A DNA stretch of 64,000 nucleotides from Stutzerimonas kunmingensis (GCF_021432085.1 NZ_CP090366.1:1860001-1924000); one strand, 5' to 3'. Shown: positions 27,301 through 35,103, numbered from the stretch's first letter. Made by a program: numbers and translations. The notes: generated by a model from the letters alone, not told the origin.

Positions 27301-29881
27301 GCAGCGTGAAGCACAGTGGCAGGAAACCGGGAATCGCCAGCGCTCCGAGCACCAGCAAGGTGCCGATCAGGGCCGCCGGCAGCGACAGCATCCAGCACAG
27401 GGCCAGTGCCAGCAGACTCAGCGGTGCCAGCAGCGAGCGGCGCAGGTTGTCGAGCATCTTGAAGCGCCCGATTATGGGCAATGCCTGGGGGCCGCGGCGC
27501 GCGCCGAAGATCCACGGCAGCAGCTGCCAGTCGCCGCGCGTCCAGCGGTGCTGGCGCTTGCCCGATACGTCGTAGCGCGAGGGAAACTCTTCCACCACCT
27601 CGACGTCGGTCGCCAGTCCCGCGCGGGCAAACACACCCTCGAACAGATCGTGGCTGAGCATGCTGTTTTCCGGCACTCGTCCGGCCAGCGCTGCCTCGAA
27701 GGCGTCAATGTCGTAGATGCCTTTGCCGGTGTAGGAGCCTTCGCCAAACAGATCCTGATAGACGTCGGATACGGCGGCGGCATAGGGGTCCATGCCGCCG
27801 GGGCTGGAGAATACCCGTTGATAGAAGGAGCCTTCGCGGCCCACGGGCAGCGACGGCGTGACACGCGGCTGAAGAATCGCGTAGCCATTGATCACCCGCT
27901 GTTCGGGTACGCTGAATCGCGGCCGATTCAGCGGGTGCGCCATCTTGCCGATCAGGCGCATGGCGGCATCACGCGGCAGGCGCGTGTCCGCGTCCAGGGT
28001 GATCACGTAACGCACATCCGCGGGAATCCGCTGCGTACAGCCGGCCAGGGGCATGTAACTGGTATCGGTCGCGCCACGCAACAGCTGGTTCAGCTCATGC
28101 AGTTTGCCGCGCTTGCGCTCCCAGCCCATCCAACAGCCTTCGCTGGGGTTGTACTGCCGGCGCCGATGCAGAATCAGGAAACGGCTGCCGCCGGGCGCCG
28201 GGCCGTAGCGCTGGTTGAGTCGCGCGATGGCATCGACCGCGACCTCCAGCAGCCGGGCGTCGCTGTCGAGAGTTTCCTGGTCGGCGTCCAGGCCATCGGT
28301 GAGCAGGGCGAAGGTGAGGTCGCCCCCGGCGCCGGCCAGGTGATGCACTTCGATTCGCTCGATCTGTTCCAGCAGGTCCGCTTCATTGGTCAGCAGCGTC
28401 GGCACCGCGACCAGGGTGCGCATCGACTGCGGCACACCGGCGGTGAGGTCCAGGCCCGGCAGCGTGCTGGCACCGAAACGCCAGGTGACCACGCGGTTGA
28501 CCAGCGCCGAGGCCAGGTCCGTGATCGGCAGAAAGGCGACCAGAGCCAGCAGCGCGAGCCAGCCCGCGCCCACGCCAGCACCGCCCATGGCCTGCAGTCC
28601 GAGGGACAGCAGCAGGGTGGTAACCAGGAGGATGGCGCCAACATAGCCGACGATGCCCAGCTGCACGTGAAAACGCCTCAGGCGCAGCCCCAGTGGTGGG
28701 CGGAAGCCGAGGCTGCGTTCGAGACCGAGACGGCCTTCGCCAATCAGGTGGTAGCCGGGGTCGGCCACGCGCTCGTCGTCGGCGATGTCTCGGCTAGGTG
28801 CGGCGTTGGCGGCGTCCAGCGCGGCGCCGGCTATCTCCAGTTCGCTGGCGCTGGAACCGCGTGCCAGTTGCTCGATGGCACTGCGATAGAGGTTGCGTGT
28901 CGGGAAGTCCATGGCGGCAAAGGCACTGCCGCCGCGCAGTCGCTCATCCACCAGGCTGACGTCTTCGAACAGCTCGGTCCAGTCGATATCGGAGATCAAC
29001 CGCATGCTGGTGATGACGTTACGCACGCTGACGTTGGAGGCGCCCTGACGCTGCTGCGACTGCTGTACCACCTGTTCGATGGAGGTGTCCTGGCGGCCCA
29101 GCTGTTCTTCCAGCCAGCCCAGTGACGGCGTGGTGCGCGGGTCCTGGTCGCGCAAGCGCTTGGCCAGTTCCGCGGCGAAGACCTCGGACAACGGCTCCGT
29201 GCCACGCGCGGCAATTTCATCGTCCAGCGCCTTTTCCGGCGAGCTGGCCGAGAGCAGCCGGTTGGCCATCTCGTCGGCGGCCATTCGGGTTGCCCGGCCA
29301 TCGGTGATCTGATCGCTCAGACGACGCAGGTTCTCGATCAGGACGATGCGCAGGGTAATGGCCACAGCCCACAGCTCGCCGATCGTCAGCGGCTGGACCT
29401 GCTGGTAGGCATTGATGAAACGGCGCAGGGTCTCGGGATCGAAATGACTGTCGGTATGGGTCACGAACGCCCAGGCCAGGCCGAAGATGCGGGGATAGCC
29501 CACGAAAGGCCCGTCAGCCAGCTTGGGCAGTTGGCGGTAGTAGCCTGGCGGCAGGTCGTCGCGAATCTCGCGGATCTGCGCCTCGACCAGGTGGTAGTTG
29601 TCCAGCAGCCACTCTGCGGCGGGTACCACGCTGCGACCACTTTCCAGCTCGGCGGCGCTGGCGCGGTAAGCCGCCAGCAGCACCGTCGCGTTGTCGTTCA
29701 AGCGCGCGTGCAAGGGCAGCACCGCCCGAGGGCGAGCGGTGACCGGCTGGGCGGCGGCCAGGCTCCGGGCGTGATGCTCGAGCCGCTCCGGGCCGAACAA
29801 CTCGTCGCGAACGGGAGCGAGATCGCTCCAGACGGGCGAACGCTGATGGCGCCCGAGGATGTGACGGAAAACTGAGGTCAT
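21341..29881 (-). CDS. Cyclic beta-1,2-glucan synthase-like giant protein (NdvB/ChvB type)
   Basis: A 2,846-residue inner-membrane protein, full length for the NdvB/ChvB family. An N-terminal domain is followed by a hydrophobic pair near 410-460. A glycosyltransferase domain has VITLDADTRLPRDAAMRLIG near residue 624, GKGIYDIDAFEAAL and the RWTRGDWQLLPW block. Further membrane segments lie near 815-860 and 940-980. A glycoamylase-like domain has NYMAHHQGMT near 1480. Two tandem substrate-binding/GH94 regions end in the phosphorylase site GGGDWNDGMN near 2520. In known members these parts start, elongate, cyclise and trim beta-1,2-glucan. The product here is inferred. The start at 29881 is by similarity; its ribosome-binding site is weak. 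Confidence 0.88.
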   Translation of the reverse strand: MTSVFRHILGRHQRSPVWSDLAPVRDELFGPERLEHHARSLAAAQPVTARPRAVLPLHARLNDNATVLLAAYRASAAELESGRSVVPAAEWLLDNYHLVEAQIREIRDDLPPGYYRQLPKLADGPFVGYPRIFGLAWAFVTHTDSHFDPETLRRFINAYQQVQPLTIGELWAVAITLRIVLIENLRRLSDQITDGRATRMAADEMANRLLSASSPEKALDDEIAARGTEPLSEVFAAELAKRLRDQDPRTTPSLGWLEEQLGRQDTSIEQVVQQSQQRQGASNVSVRNVITSMRLISDIDWTELFEDVSLVDERLRGGSAFAAMDFPTRNLYRSAIEQLARGSSASELEIAGAALDAANAAPSRDIADDERVADPGYHLIGEGRLGLERSLGFRPPLGLRLRRFHVQLGIVGYVGAILLVTTLLLSLGLQAMGGAGVGAGWLALLALVAFLPITDLASALVNRVVTWRFGASTLPGLDLTAGVPQSMRTLVAVPTLLTNEADLLEQIERIEVHHLAGAGGDLTFALLTDGLDADQETLDSDARLLEVAVDAIARLNQRYGPAPGGSRFLILHRRRQYNPSEGCWMGWERKRGKLHELNQLLRGATDTSYMPLAGCTQRIPADVRYVITLDADTRLPRDAAMRLIGKMAHPLNRPRFSVPEQRVINGYAILQPRVTPSLPVGREGSFYQRVFSSPGGMDPYAAAVSDVYQDLFGEGSYTGKGIYDIDAFEAALAGRVPENSMLSHDLFEGVFARAGLATDVEVVEEFPSRYDVSGKRQHRWTRGDWQLLPWIFGARRGPQALPIIGRFKMLDNLRRSLLAPLSLLALALCWMLSLPAALIGTLLVLGALAIPGFLPLCFTLLPSRSGVSAQSHLHRLLGDLRMAASQTLLNLAFLPDQAWRMSDAIIRTLSRLYATRSHLLEWTTAAQSAISPRLKLSGFYRGMAGGTVLGVGVALLALLVAPRSWPLVLPFALLWLGAPALALWASRSPRVAPSQKLAEADAQELRLIARRTWRFFETFVTPADNMLPPDNFQEDPKPVVARRTSPTNMGLYLLSTVTARDFGWAGTLQTLERMETTLDSMSRLQRHRGHFFNWYATEDMRALEPAYVSAVDSGNLAGHLIALANACEEWLDQPQVPHARQGLHDNLILARQAIAALPAANGERGQPLLGVLDEIATQIGDAQALDTRSATLRQLAEKAVRVTQEISPSATDDEDAQALHFWINALCQTLAEHARDRQLSAESLAAMQARLRGVAASAREMALDMDFAFLLDPERKLLSIGYGLADNSLDPSCYDLLASEARLASLFAIAKGDVTTRHWFRLGRTATPLGNASALISWSGSMFEYLMPSLVMRAPAGSLLEQTNRLVVQRQQEYGNDHHAPWGVSESAYNARDMEFTYQYSNFGVPGLGLKRGLAENLVIAPYATGLATMVDATGAQANFRRVTEMGALGRYGFFEALDFTPTRLPDGQAFVIVRNYMAHHQGMTIVAIANTLQDGQMRARFHREPMIQACELLLQERMPRDVAIAHPRAEEVKIRAVEGGGDPQSLRRLKGSAASGAPVTHLLSNGRYAVMLTAAGAGYSRWRDLAITRWREDVSRDDYGSFVFLRDTEDGRVWPAGGQPLGSDALSHEVIFGEDHAEFIRHDLDLTTTMDVLVSGEDDSEVRRVSLANSGREARDIELTSYSEVVLTTPATDNAHQAFAKLFVVTDYLPEFGALTATRRLRSEGEQPIWAAHFAVVEGEILSDPQYETDRARFIGQRPSVAAAAVVAEGQPLSNSVGTVLDPIFSLKYRIRVAPGKVARVAFWTLVADSRDELLSLIEKHHDRSAYDRVKTLAWTQAQVQLRHLDIKPAEAADFQRLAAPILYADPKFRAPSAAIIQGAGAQSGLWPHAISGDLPIVLLRIDDIQDIAQVRQLLRAHEYWRMKRLAVDLVILNEHASSYLQDLQIAIETAVRSSQSRPRFGAELAQGSVYMLRADLLSGEARALLRSVARVALIARRGPIDKQLANTLLLGDAVAAHFATPPSRPVVATPGPTGSELAQGLEFFNGLGGFDKDGREYVTLLESGSTTPAPWINVIANPRFGFQVSAQGSGYTWAENSRENQLTPWSNDPVTDPCGEAFYVRDERSGALFSPTAQPIRDDGLYVARHGHGYSRFEHQAEGIALDLLQYVALGDPIKISRLTLRNLSSEPRRLSVTSYSEWVLGTARGASGPFIVTQRDASSGLLLAHNPWSSAFPGRISFADLGGRQTAWTADRSEFLGRNSGPATPAALLTGKPLSASVGAGMDPCAALQCGVQLAPGESVEIVAFLGQCASADEARALVERYRQADLDAVLREVTDHWHRALGSVQVKTPDRAMDIMLNGWLLYQTLACRIWARSAFYQASGAYGFRDQLQDGMALTFSQPEATRSHILRAASRQFPEGDVQHWWLPHSGQGVRTRISDDRVWLAFATATYVQVSGDAAILEEPVSFLEGPLLKPGEHDAFFQPMIADEAASLFEHCARGLDQCLELTGELGLPLIGGGDWNDGMNRVGEHGKGESVWLGWLLLRTIELFAPLAERRGSVADAQRAERWREHALALADSLEEKAWDGEWYRRATFDDGTWLGSKDSDECRIDSIAQSWAVLSGAADPARAKQAMASVQHHLIREHDGLALLFTPPFDKTPKEPGYIKGYPAGLRENGGQYSHAAMWAMLAFAKLGDGDAACGMFKLLNPINHALTPKESQRYKVEPYVVAADVYGVAPHNGRGGWTWYTGAAGWMYRAGVEGILGIRREGEWLIVDPCISSHWPAFEATITLGETRYAIRVENPGQANRGIQHARLDEGPLDCMNGYVRLALDGGQHQVVLTL

Positions 29882-30259
29882 GAGCGCCTGTCCGACTAGC
29901 GGAGATAGGGGAACAGGCGTTAGTGCGCCGGCTCCTGTCGGGAGGAACCACGGCGGCAAGCTTTCGGAACAACGGGAAACCGATTGCCGGTTTCTGCCAA
30001 ATCGCCGTACGGCCTCGTGCATGCACCAGACCGCGTGGCGGTATGGCAGAGGCTTCAAGAATCGGCGAGCCATGAAAGCGGAGGGCCCTTCGGCCACTCC
30101 GTTTGCAGGAAGAATGCTGTCGCAGCAATTGCTCCACGATACAGCATAGGCACTTTTATTGTCGGTGCTTCGCCGCCTGGCCCTCAGGCGCGATCGGCAT
30201 GCCGGCTCTGGCGAATCAAGGGGGCGAGACCGGTTCGGGCGAGGCTGGTGTTGCCCCTG
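29882..30259. other. Intergenic control region upstream of the glucan synthase gene
   Basis: This 378-base spacer holds no supportable gene. It contains a strong hairpin at 30079-30101 (CGGAG-GGCC, CTTC loop, GGCC-A-CTCCG) and a weaker one near the start codon (CGCCTGT at about 29886 with ACAGGCG at about 29913). The promoter of the 8.5-kb gene must lie here, but I cannot pick -35 and -10 boxes with confidence. Confidence 0.6.
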
Positions 30260-30661
30260 TCAGAGACCACCCAGCAGGTCGTGCGCATCGAGCAGGCGCC
30301 AGGCGATTTCCGGCTGTTTCTCCAGCCCGCGGCGTACGGCGGCGGCGATGGCAGGGCGGGTCTTGCGGCAGAGGCCGGGCTGTTCGGCGAATTCGATGGC
30401 GATGCCGCGCATGCTGCGCACCTCGTTGTGGCCGGGGGCGACGGTCATGCGGATGCCGAGCTGGTCGAGCATGCGTTGCTGCACGCGCTCGAGATCGTCC
30501 AGGCTCTGCACGTTCTCCAGGCGCTCGAGCAGGCGGCGTTCCTCGTGGCGGGTCAGCATGAGGATGCGCACGTCGGCGCCGGGCGTTTCCAGCAGCTCGT
30601 CACGCCGGCAGGTGCAGGTGCCGGGCGGGCAGGATGGGCGAAGCGGCGGCAGGCTATTCAT
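30260..30661 (-). CDS. Conserved hypothetical protein with N-terminal Cys cluster
   Basis: A 133-residue soluble protein starting MNSLPPLRPSCPPGTCTCRRDELL. The CPPGTCTC cluster (Cys at about 11, 16 and 18) could bind a metal. A Glu/Arg/Leu-rich helical stretch (LTRHEERRLLERLENVQSLDDL) and a basic C-terminal half with GLCRKTRPAIAAAVRRGLEKQPEIAWRLL follow. I recall similar proteins across Pseudomonas without assigned function. It is transcribed divergently from the CAP-domain gene. Confidence 0.75.
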   Translation of the reverse strand: MNSLPPLRPSCPPGTCTCRRDELLETPGADVRILMLTRHEERRLLERLENVQSLDDLERVQQRMLDQLGIRMTVAPGHNEVRSMRGIAIEFAEQPGLCRKTRPAIAAAVRRGLEKQPEIAWRLLDAHDLLGGL

Positions 30662-30816
30662 GGCTCTCGATCATAGCCAAGCCGATGCAATGCGCACAGC
30701 CAGTGGCGTTGTGCCTGCCCCCGCTGATGACAAGTGTGGCAGCGTCGCGCACCATGGCGCTTCATTTCTGCGCCGGGTGCGCCTCGTTCCGTCAGGGATT
30801 TAGCTGGAGAACTGTC

Positions 30817-31653
30817 ATGCGTGTTCTGTCATCCGTTCTGCTGATCGCAACCTTGTGCGTTGCTGGCGCTGCTGTGGCCGAGGAGGCCCGCCTGGTCGAG
30901 GCGATCAATGCCTACCGTGGTGAAGTGCAGCGCTGTGGCGACAAGGCAAGCGAAGAGCTGCCGCCGCTTACCGCCGACTCGCGCCTGAATCTGCCGGTCG
31001 ATAGTGCGGGTGATTTGCAGCAGGCGCTGTCCCGCGCGGGCTATCCGATGGTGACCGTGCAGGCGATCACGCTGTCCGGGCCGCGGGATGCCCAGGCCGC
31101 GATGCAGGCGCTGCGCGAGAGCTTCTGTCGGGTGATCCTCGACCCGCAGTTCGCCGATATCGGTGTGAGCCGCAACGACCGCGACTGGCGCATTGTGGTG
31201 GCGCGGCCGTTGCTCGATGGTCGGTTGGGTGACTGGCAGGCCGAAGGGCAGAAGCTGCTGGAGCAGATCAACGCCGCCCGTGCCACCGCCCGCCGTTGCG
31301 GCAAGCAGGACTTCGCTGCGGCCGGGCCGCTCAGCTGGAACGAGACGCTGGGCAGCACCGCCGAAGCCCACAGCCGGGCCATGGCCAACGGCAACTTCTT
31401 CAGCCATCTGAGCGAAGATGGCCGCACCCCCGGCGACCGCGCCGAGCTGGCGGGTTACGCCGGCAGGCAGGTTGGCGAGAACATTGCCGCGGCGCTGCCG
31501 ACTGCCCGCAAGGTGCTGGACGGCTGGCTGGCCAGCCCCGGTCATTGCGCCAATCTGATGAATCCGCAGTTCAGCGAGCTTGGCGCGGCCTACGCGGTCG
31601 ATCCGCAGAGCGACGCGGCCATCTACTGGACGGCGATGTTCGGCGCGCCTTGA
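30817..31653 (+). CDS. Secreted CAP-domain (SCP/PR-1-like) protein with duplicated domain
   Basis: A 278-residue exported protein with a classical signal peptide (MRVLSSVLLIATLCVAGAAVAEE, cleavage near residue 21). Residues about 25-130 form a degenerate first domain (LVEAINAYRGEVQRCG...). Residues about 145-275 form a full CAP domain with LLEQINAARATARRCG, AEAHSRAMANGNFFSHLSED, GENIAAALPTARKVLDGWL and SPGHCANLMNPQFSELGAAY. The parallel LLEQINAARA/LVEAINAYRG openings point to internal duplication. CAP proteins act outside the cytoplasm, but bacterial functions are mostly unknown. GGAGA precedes the ATG. Confidence 0.88.
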   Translation: MRVLSSVLLIATLCVAGAAVAEEARLVEAINAYRGEVQRCGDKASEELPPLTADSRLNLPVDSAGDLQQALSRAGYPMVTVQAITLSGPRDAQAAMQALRESFCRVILDPQFADIGVSRNDRDWRIVVARPLLDGRLGDWQAEGQKLLEQINAARATARRCGKQDFAAAGPLSWNETLGSTAEAHSRAMANGNFFSHLSEDGRTPGDRAELAGYAGRQVGENIAAALPTARKVLDGWLASPGHCANLMNPQFSELGAAYAVDPQSDAAIYWTAMFGAP

Positions 31654-31756
31654 GCAGTCGTTCAGCGACCACCGCCAAGCCGCTTTCGGCTCGACTGTTG
31701 AGCGATCCGGCCGAGCGCGCTGTCAGACGAACCTGTTCCCATCACCAGGGTTGCCC

Positions 31757-33703
31757 TTGACCGATATCCCTACCCCCGAGCAACTGCCCGCCGTGCTGGC
31801 GGGCCCGCTATTGCGGCGTCTCGAGCCTGGCCTTGTGACGTTCTGGCTGGTCGGCTCACGGCCGCTCGAGCTGTCGCTGATTCTCGAAAGCCCGGCGGGC
31901 GGACTGCAAAAATCTGTGTCGCTCGATGAGCTGAGCTGCCAGCGCCTGCCGATCGGCAAGCACGCGGTATTGCATCTAATCGAGTTCGTGCCGGACGCAC
32001 CGCTGCCAACCGATTGCCTGATCGAATACGACCTGCGCATCCACGATGGTGCAGGGGAGCAGGGCATCGCCGGCTGGGCGCCGCATCTGCTCTACGACGG
32101 CGCGACGCGGCCGAGCTTCGTCATCAAGTCGCGGCTCGATCGCGTGCTGCATGGTTCCTGCCGCAAGCCGCACCACGCCGCGACAGATGGTCTGCTGTGT
32201 GTCGACGAACTGCTGAGTGACGCGCTGGACAGTCCGGCCGAGCGCCCGGCCGTGCTGTTGATGACGGGCGACCAGGTCTATGCCGACGATGTCGCGGGGC
32301 CGATGCTGGTGGCGATCCACGCATTGGTGCGCCGGCTGGGGCTTTATGGCGAACAGCTCGAAGGCGCGGTGGTGAACAATAGCGATGAGCTGATGACCCA
32401 TCCGGCCAGCTATTACCGTCGCGAGCAGCTGTTGCCCGCATTCAAGTCCAACGAGGCGTTGCGCGAGCGCTTCTTCGGTGGCGTGGAAAAGCCGGTGTTC
32501 ACCACCGCCAACGGGCAGAACCATCTGATCAGCCTGGGCGAGGTCATGGCGATGTACCTGCTCGTCTGGTCGCCGACGCCCTGGTCGCTGATCGCCCCGC
32601 AGATGCCCGCGCTGGAGCCAGCCGAGGCCGAGCGTTACCGGAGTGAAGAGGCCTGCCTGCAAGGTTTTATCGCGGGACTGCCGAAGGTGGCCCGCGCCCT
32701 GGCTCATATGCCGTCGCTGATGATCTTCGATGACCACGACATCACCGATGACTGGAATCTCTCCGCGCGCTGGGAAGAGACCGCCTACGGCCATCCGCTG
32801 TCGCGGCGCATCATCGGCAACGCGCTGCTCGGCTATCTGCTGTGTCAGGCCTGGGGCAACGATCCGACGCGTTTCGCCGAGTTGCTGCTGCCGGTGCGTG
32901 AGCTGCTGGCGACGGCGAGCGATGGCTGGCTGGATTGCGCGGCGCAGGATCTGCTGATCGATACGCTGTTCAGGCTTGACGGCTGGGGCTACGAGCTGCC
33001 TACCGATCCGCCGCTGGTGGTGCTGGACACCCGCACCCGGCGCTGGCGCAGCGAGCGCAACCTCAGTCGACCGTCCGGTCTGATGGACTGGGAGGCGCTG
33101 AGCGAATTCCAGCAGAACATTCTCGACAAACCATCGGTACTGATCGTCTCGCCGGCACCGATGTTCGGCGTCAAGCTGATCGAGGCGGTGCAGCGCGTGT
33201 TCAGCTGGGCCGGCCAGCCGTTGCTGGTCGATGCGGAGAACTGGATGGCCCATCGCGGCGCCGCCCACGTGATGATGAATATCTTTCGCCACACGCGAAC
33301 GCCGGGTAACTACGTGGTGCTGTCCGGGGACGTGCACTATTCCTTCGTCTACGAAGTGCACATTCGCGGTCGCGATACCGCACCTCAGCTGTGGCAGATC
33401 ACCAGCAGCGGCGTGAAGAACGAATTTCCGCGGCGCCTGCTGGACTGGTTCGATCGCCTCAACCGCTGGCTCTACGCGCCCTGGTCGCCACTGAACTGGC
33501 TGACCAAGCGCCGCCGGCTGGAAGTTGTGCCGCGCGTGCCTGACCGCAGCAACGCCGGCGAACGGCTATGGAACGGCTCGGGTATCGGCCTGCTGCTGCT
33601 CGACGAGCAGGGCAGGCCGCGCGAGATCCTTCAGCTGAATGCCGACGGAAGCGCCCCGGTGACGTTTCTCGCCGAGCGCGCTCGCTCGCGCAGCGGGGCA
33701 TAG
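31757..33703 (+). CDS. PhoD-like metallophosphatase family protein
   Basis: A 648-residue protein of the PhoD-like phosphatase group. Metal-binding motifs are in order: LMTGDQVYADD (about 168-178), LMIFDDHDITDDW (about 321-333) and VLSGDVHYSFVYE (about 520-532). Members use two metal ions to hydrolyse phosphoesters. There is no Tat or Sec signal, unlike secreted PhoD, so it is probably cytoplasmic. No ATG lies near the conserved N-terminus; a TTG at 31757 with AGGG upstream is the likely start. The gene follows the CAP gene by 103 bases. Confidence 0.85.
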   Translation: MTDIPTPEQLPAVLAGPLLRRLEPGLVTFWLVGSRPLELSLILESPAGGLQKSVSLDELSCQRLPIGKHAVLHLIEFVPDAPLPTDCLIEYDLRIHDGAGEQGIAGWAPHLLYDGATRPSFVIKSRLDRVLHGSCRKPHHAATDGLLCVDELLSDALDSPAERPAVLLMTGDQVYADDVAGPMLVAIHALVRRLGLYGEQLEGAVVNNSDELMTHPASYYRREQLLPAFKSNEALRERFFGGVEKPVFTTANGQNHLISLGEVMAMYLLVWSPTPWSLIAPQMPALEPAEAERYRSEEACLQGFIAGLPKVARALAHMPSLMIFDDHDITDDWNLSARWEETAYGHPLSRRIIGNALLGYLLCQAWGNDPTRFAELLLPVRELLATASDGWLDCAAQDLLIDTLFRLDGWGYELPTDPPLVVLDTRTRRWRSERNLSRPSGLMDWEALSEFQQNILDKPSVLIVSPAPMFGVKLIEAVQRVFSWAGQPLLVDAENWMAHRGAAHVMMNIFRHTRTPGNYVVLSGDVHYSFVYEVHIRGRDTAPQLWQITSSGVKNEFPRRLLDWFDRLNRWLYAPWSPLNWLTKRRRLEVVPRVPDRSNAGERLWNGSGIGLLLLDEQGRPREILQLNADGSAPVTFLAERARSRSGA

Positions 33704-33722
33704 CTGCGCGTGCACCCCGGGA

Positions 33723-34370
33723 TTACGCGCGGTGCTCCGCATCGCTGACCGTCAGCCTTTCGGATCGCAACTCCTGCAGGGCCTGGCGGGTGATCTGCAC
33801 CGCCGCGCTGATGGAGAGCAACGCCATGATCGTCGCCACGATCAGGTCGGGCCAGCCGGCACCCGTGCCGAAAACCCCCAGTGCGGCCAGCATCACCGCG
33901 AGGTTGCCGAGCGCATCGTTGCGGCTGCATAGCCAGACGCTGCGCATATTGCTGTCGCCTTCACGGTAGGCATAGAGCATGGCGGCCACCGCGATATTGG
34001 CCAGCAGCGCGATCACGCCGACGACGCCCATGGTCGGCGCATGCGGGACACTGCCGTCAATGAAGTTGCCAATCGCGACCACCAGGATGAACGCGCCGAA
34101 CAGGCCCATCGTCAGCGCCTTGGCCAGCGACGCCCGCGCCCGCATCACCACGCCCAGGCCCAGCACGAACAGGCTGACACCGTAGTTCGCCGCATCGCCG
34201 AAGAAATCCAGCGAGTCGGCCAGCAACGATACCGATTCGGAACGCACGCCCGCGCCGATTTCCACACCGAACATTGCCAGATTGATCAGCAGCGCAATCC
34301 AGAGAATGCGCCGATAGCGTCCGCGTGCCGCCGTGGTGGCGCAGCCGCCGCTGCAACAATTTCCCGCCAT
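33723..34370 (-). CDS. Cation diffusion facilitator-type metal transporter
   Basis: A 215-residue membrane protein with about six hydrophobic helices, close to the CDF cation-efflux fold but shorter because it lacks the usual C-terminal domain. The N-terminus carries a Cys cluster (AGNCCSGGC, residues 2-10). Conserved Asp-rich helices read SLLADSLDFFGDAANYGVSLFVLG and SRNDALGNLAVMLAALGVF. It probably exports Zn2+, Cd2+ or a related ion. The ATG at 34370 has GGAGG upstream. It is transcribed divergently from the MerR gene, whose operator overlaps its promoter. Confidence 0.88.
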   Translation of the reverse strand: MAGNCCSGGCATTAARGRYRRILWIALLINLAMFGVEIGAGVRSESVSLLADSLDFFGDAANYGVSLFVLGLGVVMRARASLAKALTMGLFGAFILVVAIGNFIDGSVPHAPTMGVVGVIALLANIAVAAMLYAYREGDSNMRSVWLCSRNDALGNLAVMLAALGVFGTGAGWPDLIVATIMALLSISAAVQITRQALQELRSERLTVSDAEHRA

Positions 34371-34398
34371 GACATCGCCTCCAGTTGTCGATGGCGCT

Positions 34399-34429
34399 AC
34401 GCTAAACCCTGTAGCAACTACAGGGTCAA
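34399..34429 (-). promoter_or_regulatory. MerR-type operator within a 19-bp-spaced promoter
   Basis: ACCCTGTAG, three bases, CTACAGGGT (34406-34426) is a perfect inverted repeat of the CadR/PbrR/ZntR type. On the minus strand it fills the spacer between TTGACC (34424-34429) and TAGCGT (34399-34404). The 19-base spacing is the hallmark of promoters activated by DNA distortion by MerR regulators. It serves the transporter gene. Confidence 0.85.
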
Positions 34430-34432
34430 GCG

Positions 34433-34834
34433 ATGCCACTCACCATCGGCAAACTCAGCAAGGCCACGGCCGTGAACGTGGAAACCATCCGCTATTACGA
34501 GCGCATCGGGCTGCTTGCGGCACCTTCGCGCACCGAATCCGGCTATCGCACCTTCAGCGAGCAGGACGCCGCGCGGCTGCGTTTCATCAAGCGTGGGCGG
34601 GAGCTGGGCTTTTCCCTCGACGAGATCCGCACCATGGTCGAGCTGGCCGACCAGCCGGAGCATGCCTGCACCGATGTCGATCGCCTGGTGCAGACGCACC
34701 TGGTCGAAGTGCGCCAGCGCATCGCCGACCTGCAGCGGCTCGAAGCGGAGCTGCAGCGCCTGGCGGGTTGCAGCGAGTCCTCGGTCCGCGAGTGCCGCAT
34801 CATCGAGACCCTGACCGGAGCGCGGCGGCCCTAG
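34433..34834 (+). CDS. MerR-family heavy-metal-responsive regulator
   Basis: A 133-residue MerR-type activator. The winged helix-turn-helix (IGKLSKATAVNVETIRYYERIGLL, about residues 5-28) is followed by the dimerisation helix. Metal-sensor cysteines are at about 79 (EHACTDVD), 113 and 121 (GCSESSVRECRII). This three-Cys layout fits Zn/Cd/Pb sensors such as ZntR, CadR and PbrR rather than CueR. The gene starts 7 bases after its palindromic operator, so autoregulation and control of the divergent transporter are likely. Confidence 0.92.
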   Translation: MPLTIGKLSKATAVNVETIRYYERIGLLAAPSRTESGYRTFSEQDAARLRFIKRGRELGFSLDEIRTMVELADQPEHACTDVDRLVQTHLVEVRQRIADLQRLEAELQRLAGCSESSVRECRIIETLTGARRP

Positions 34835-34959
34835 ATTCGCCGCGCGTCTCGGCCCGCGTGCGCACCGCACATCGAGTTGTACGGCGCTGACGAAACGCAC
34901 GGTCTGCCCTCGGGTTCCAAGGCAATGTCAAAGCTCATTGTTGCCAGAGGACAGCTGCC

Positions 34960-35103
34960 ATGATCGATCCAGACGACCCACTCAAGGATGGCCTGACCCC
35001 GCCGGACTACGACGAGTACGGCGATGTGCCGGACTCGGGCGAAAACGATTCAGGCACCGATTCGAACGACCAACCGGAAGCCGATCAGAGCCCGCTCGGC
35101 TAG
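34960..35103 (+). CDS. Small acidic hypothetical protein (47 aa)
   Basis: An open frame of 47 codons encodes a very acidic peptide (MIDPDDPLKDGLTPPDYDEY, then a Gly/Asp/Ser-rich tail ending in QSPLG). It is preceded by AGAGGA at normal ribosome-binding distance. Many of its codons end in C or G, as in real genes of this genome, but the peptide is low complexity. I do not recognise a family with certainty. No function is proposed. Confidence 0.5.
   Translation: MIDPDDPLKDGLTPPDYDEYGDVPDSGENDSGTDSNDQPEADQSPLG

Noticed and set aside
27224..29125. A 633-codon plus-strand frame opposite the glucan synthase.
   Set aside because: Shadow of the minus-strand gene; its His/Gln/Ala/Arg-rich product shows no recognisable family.
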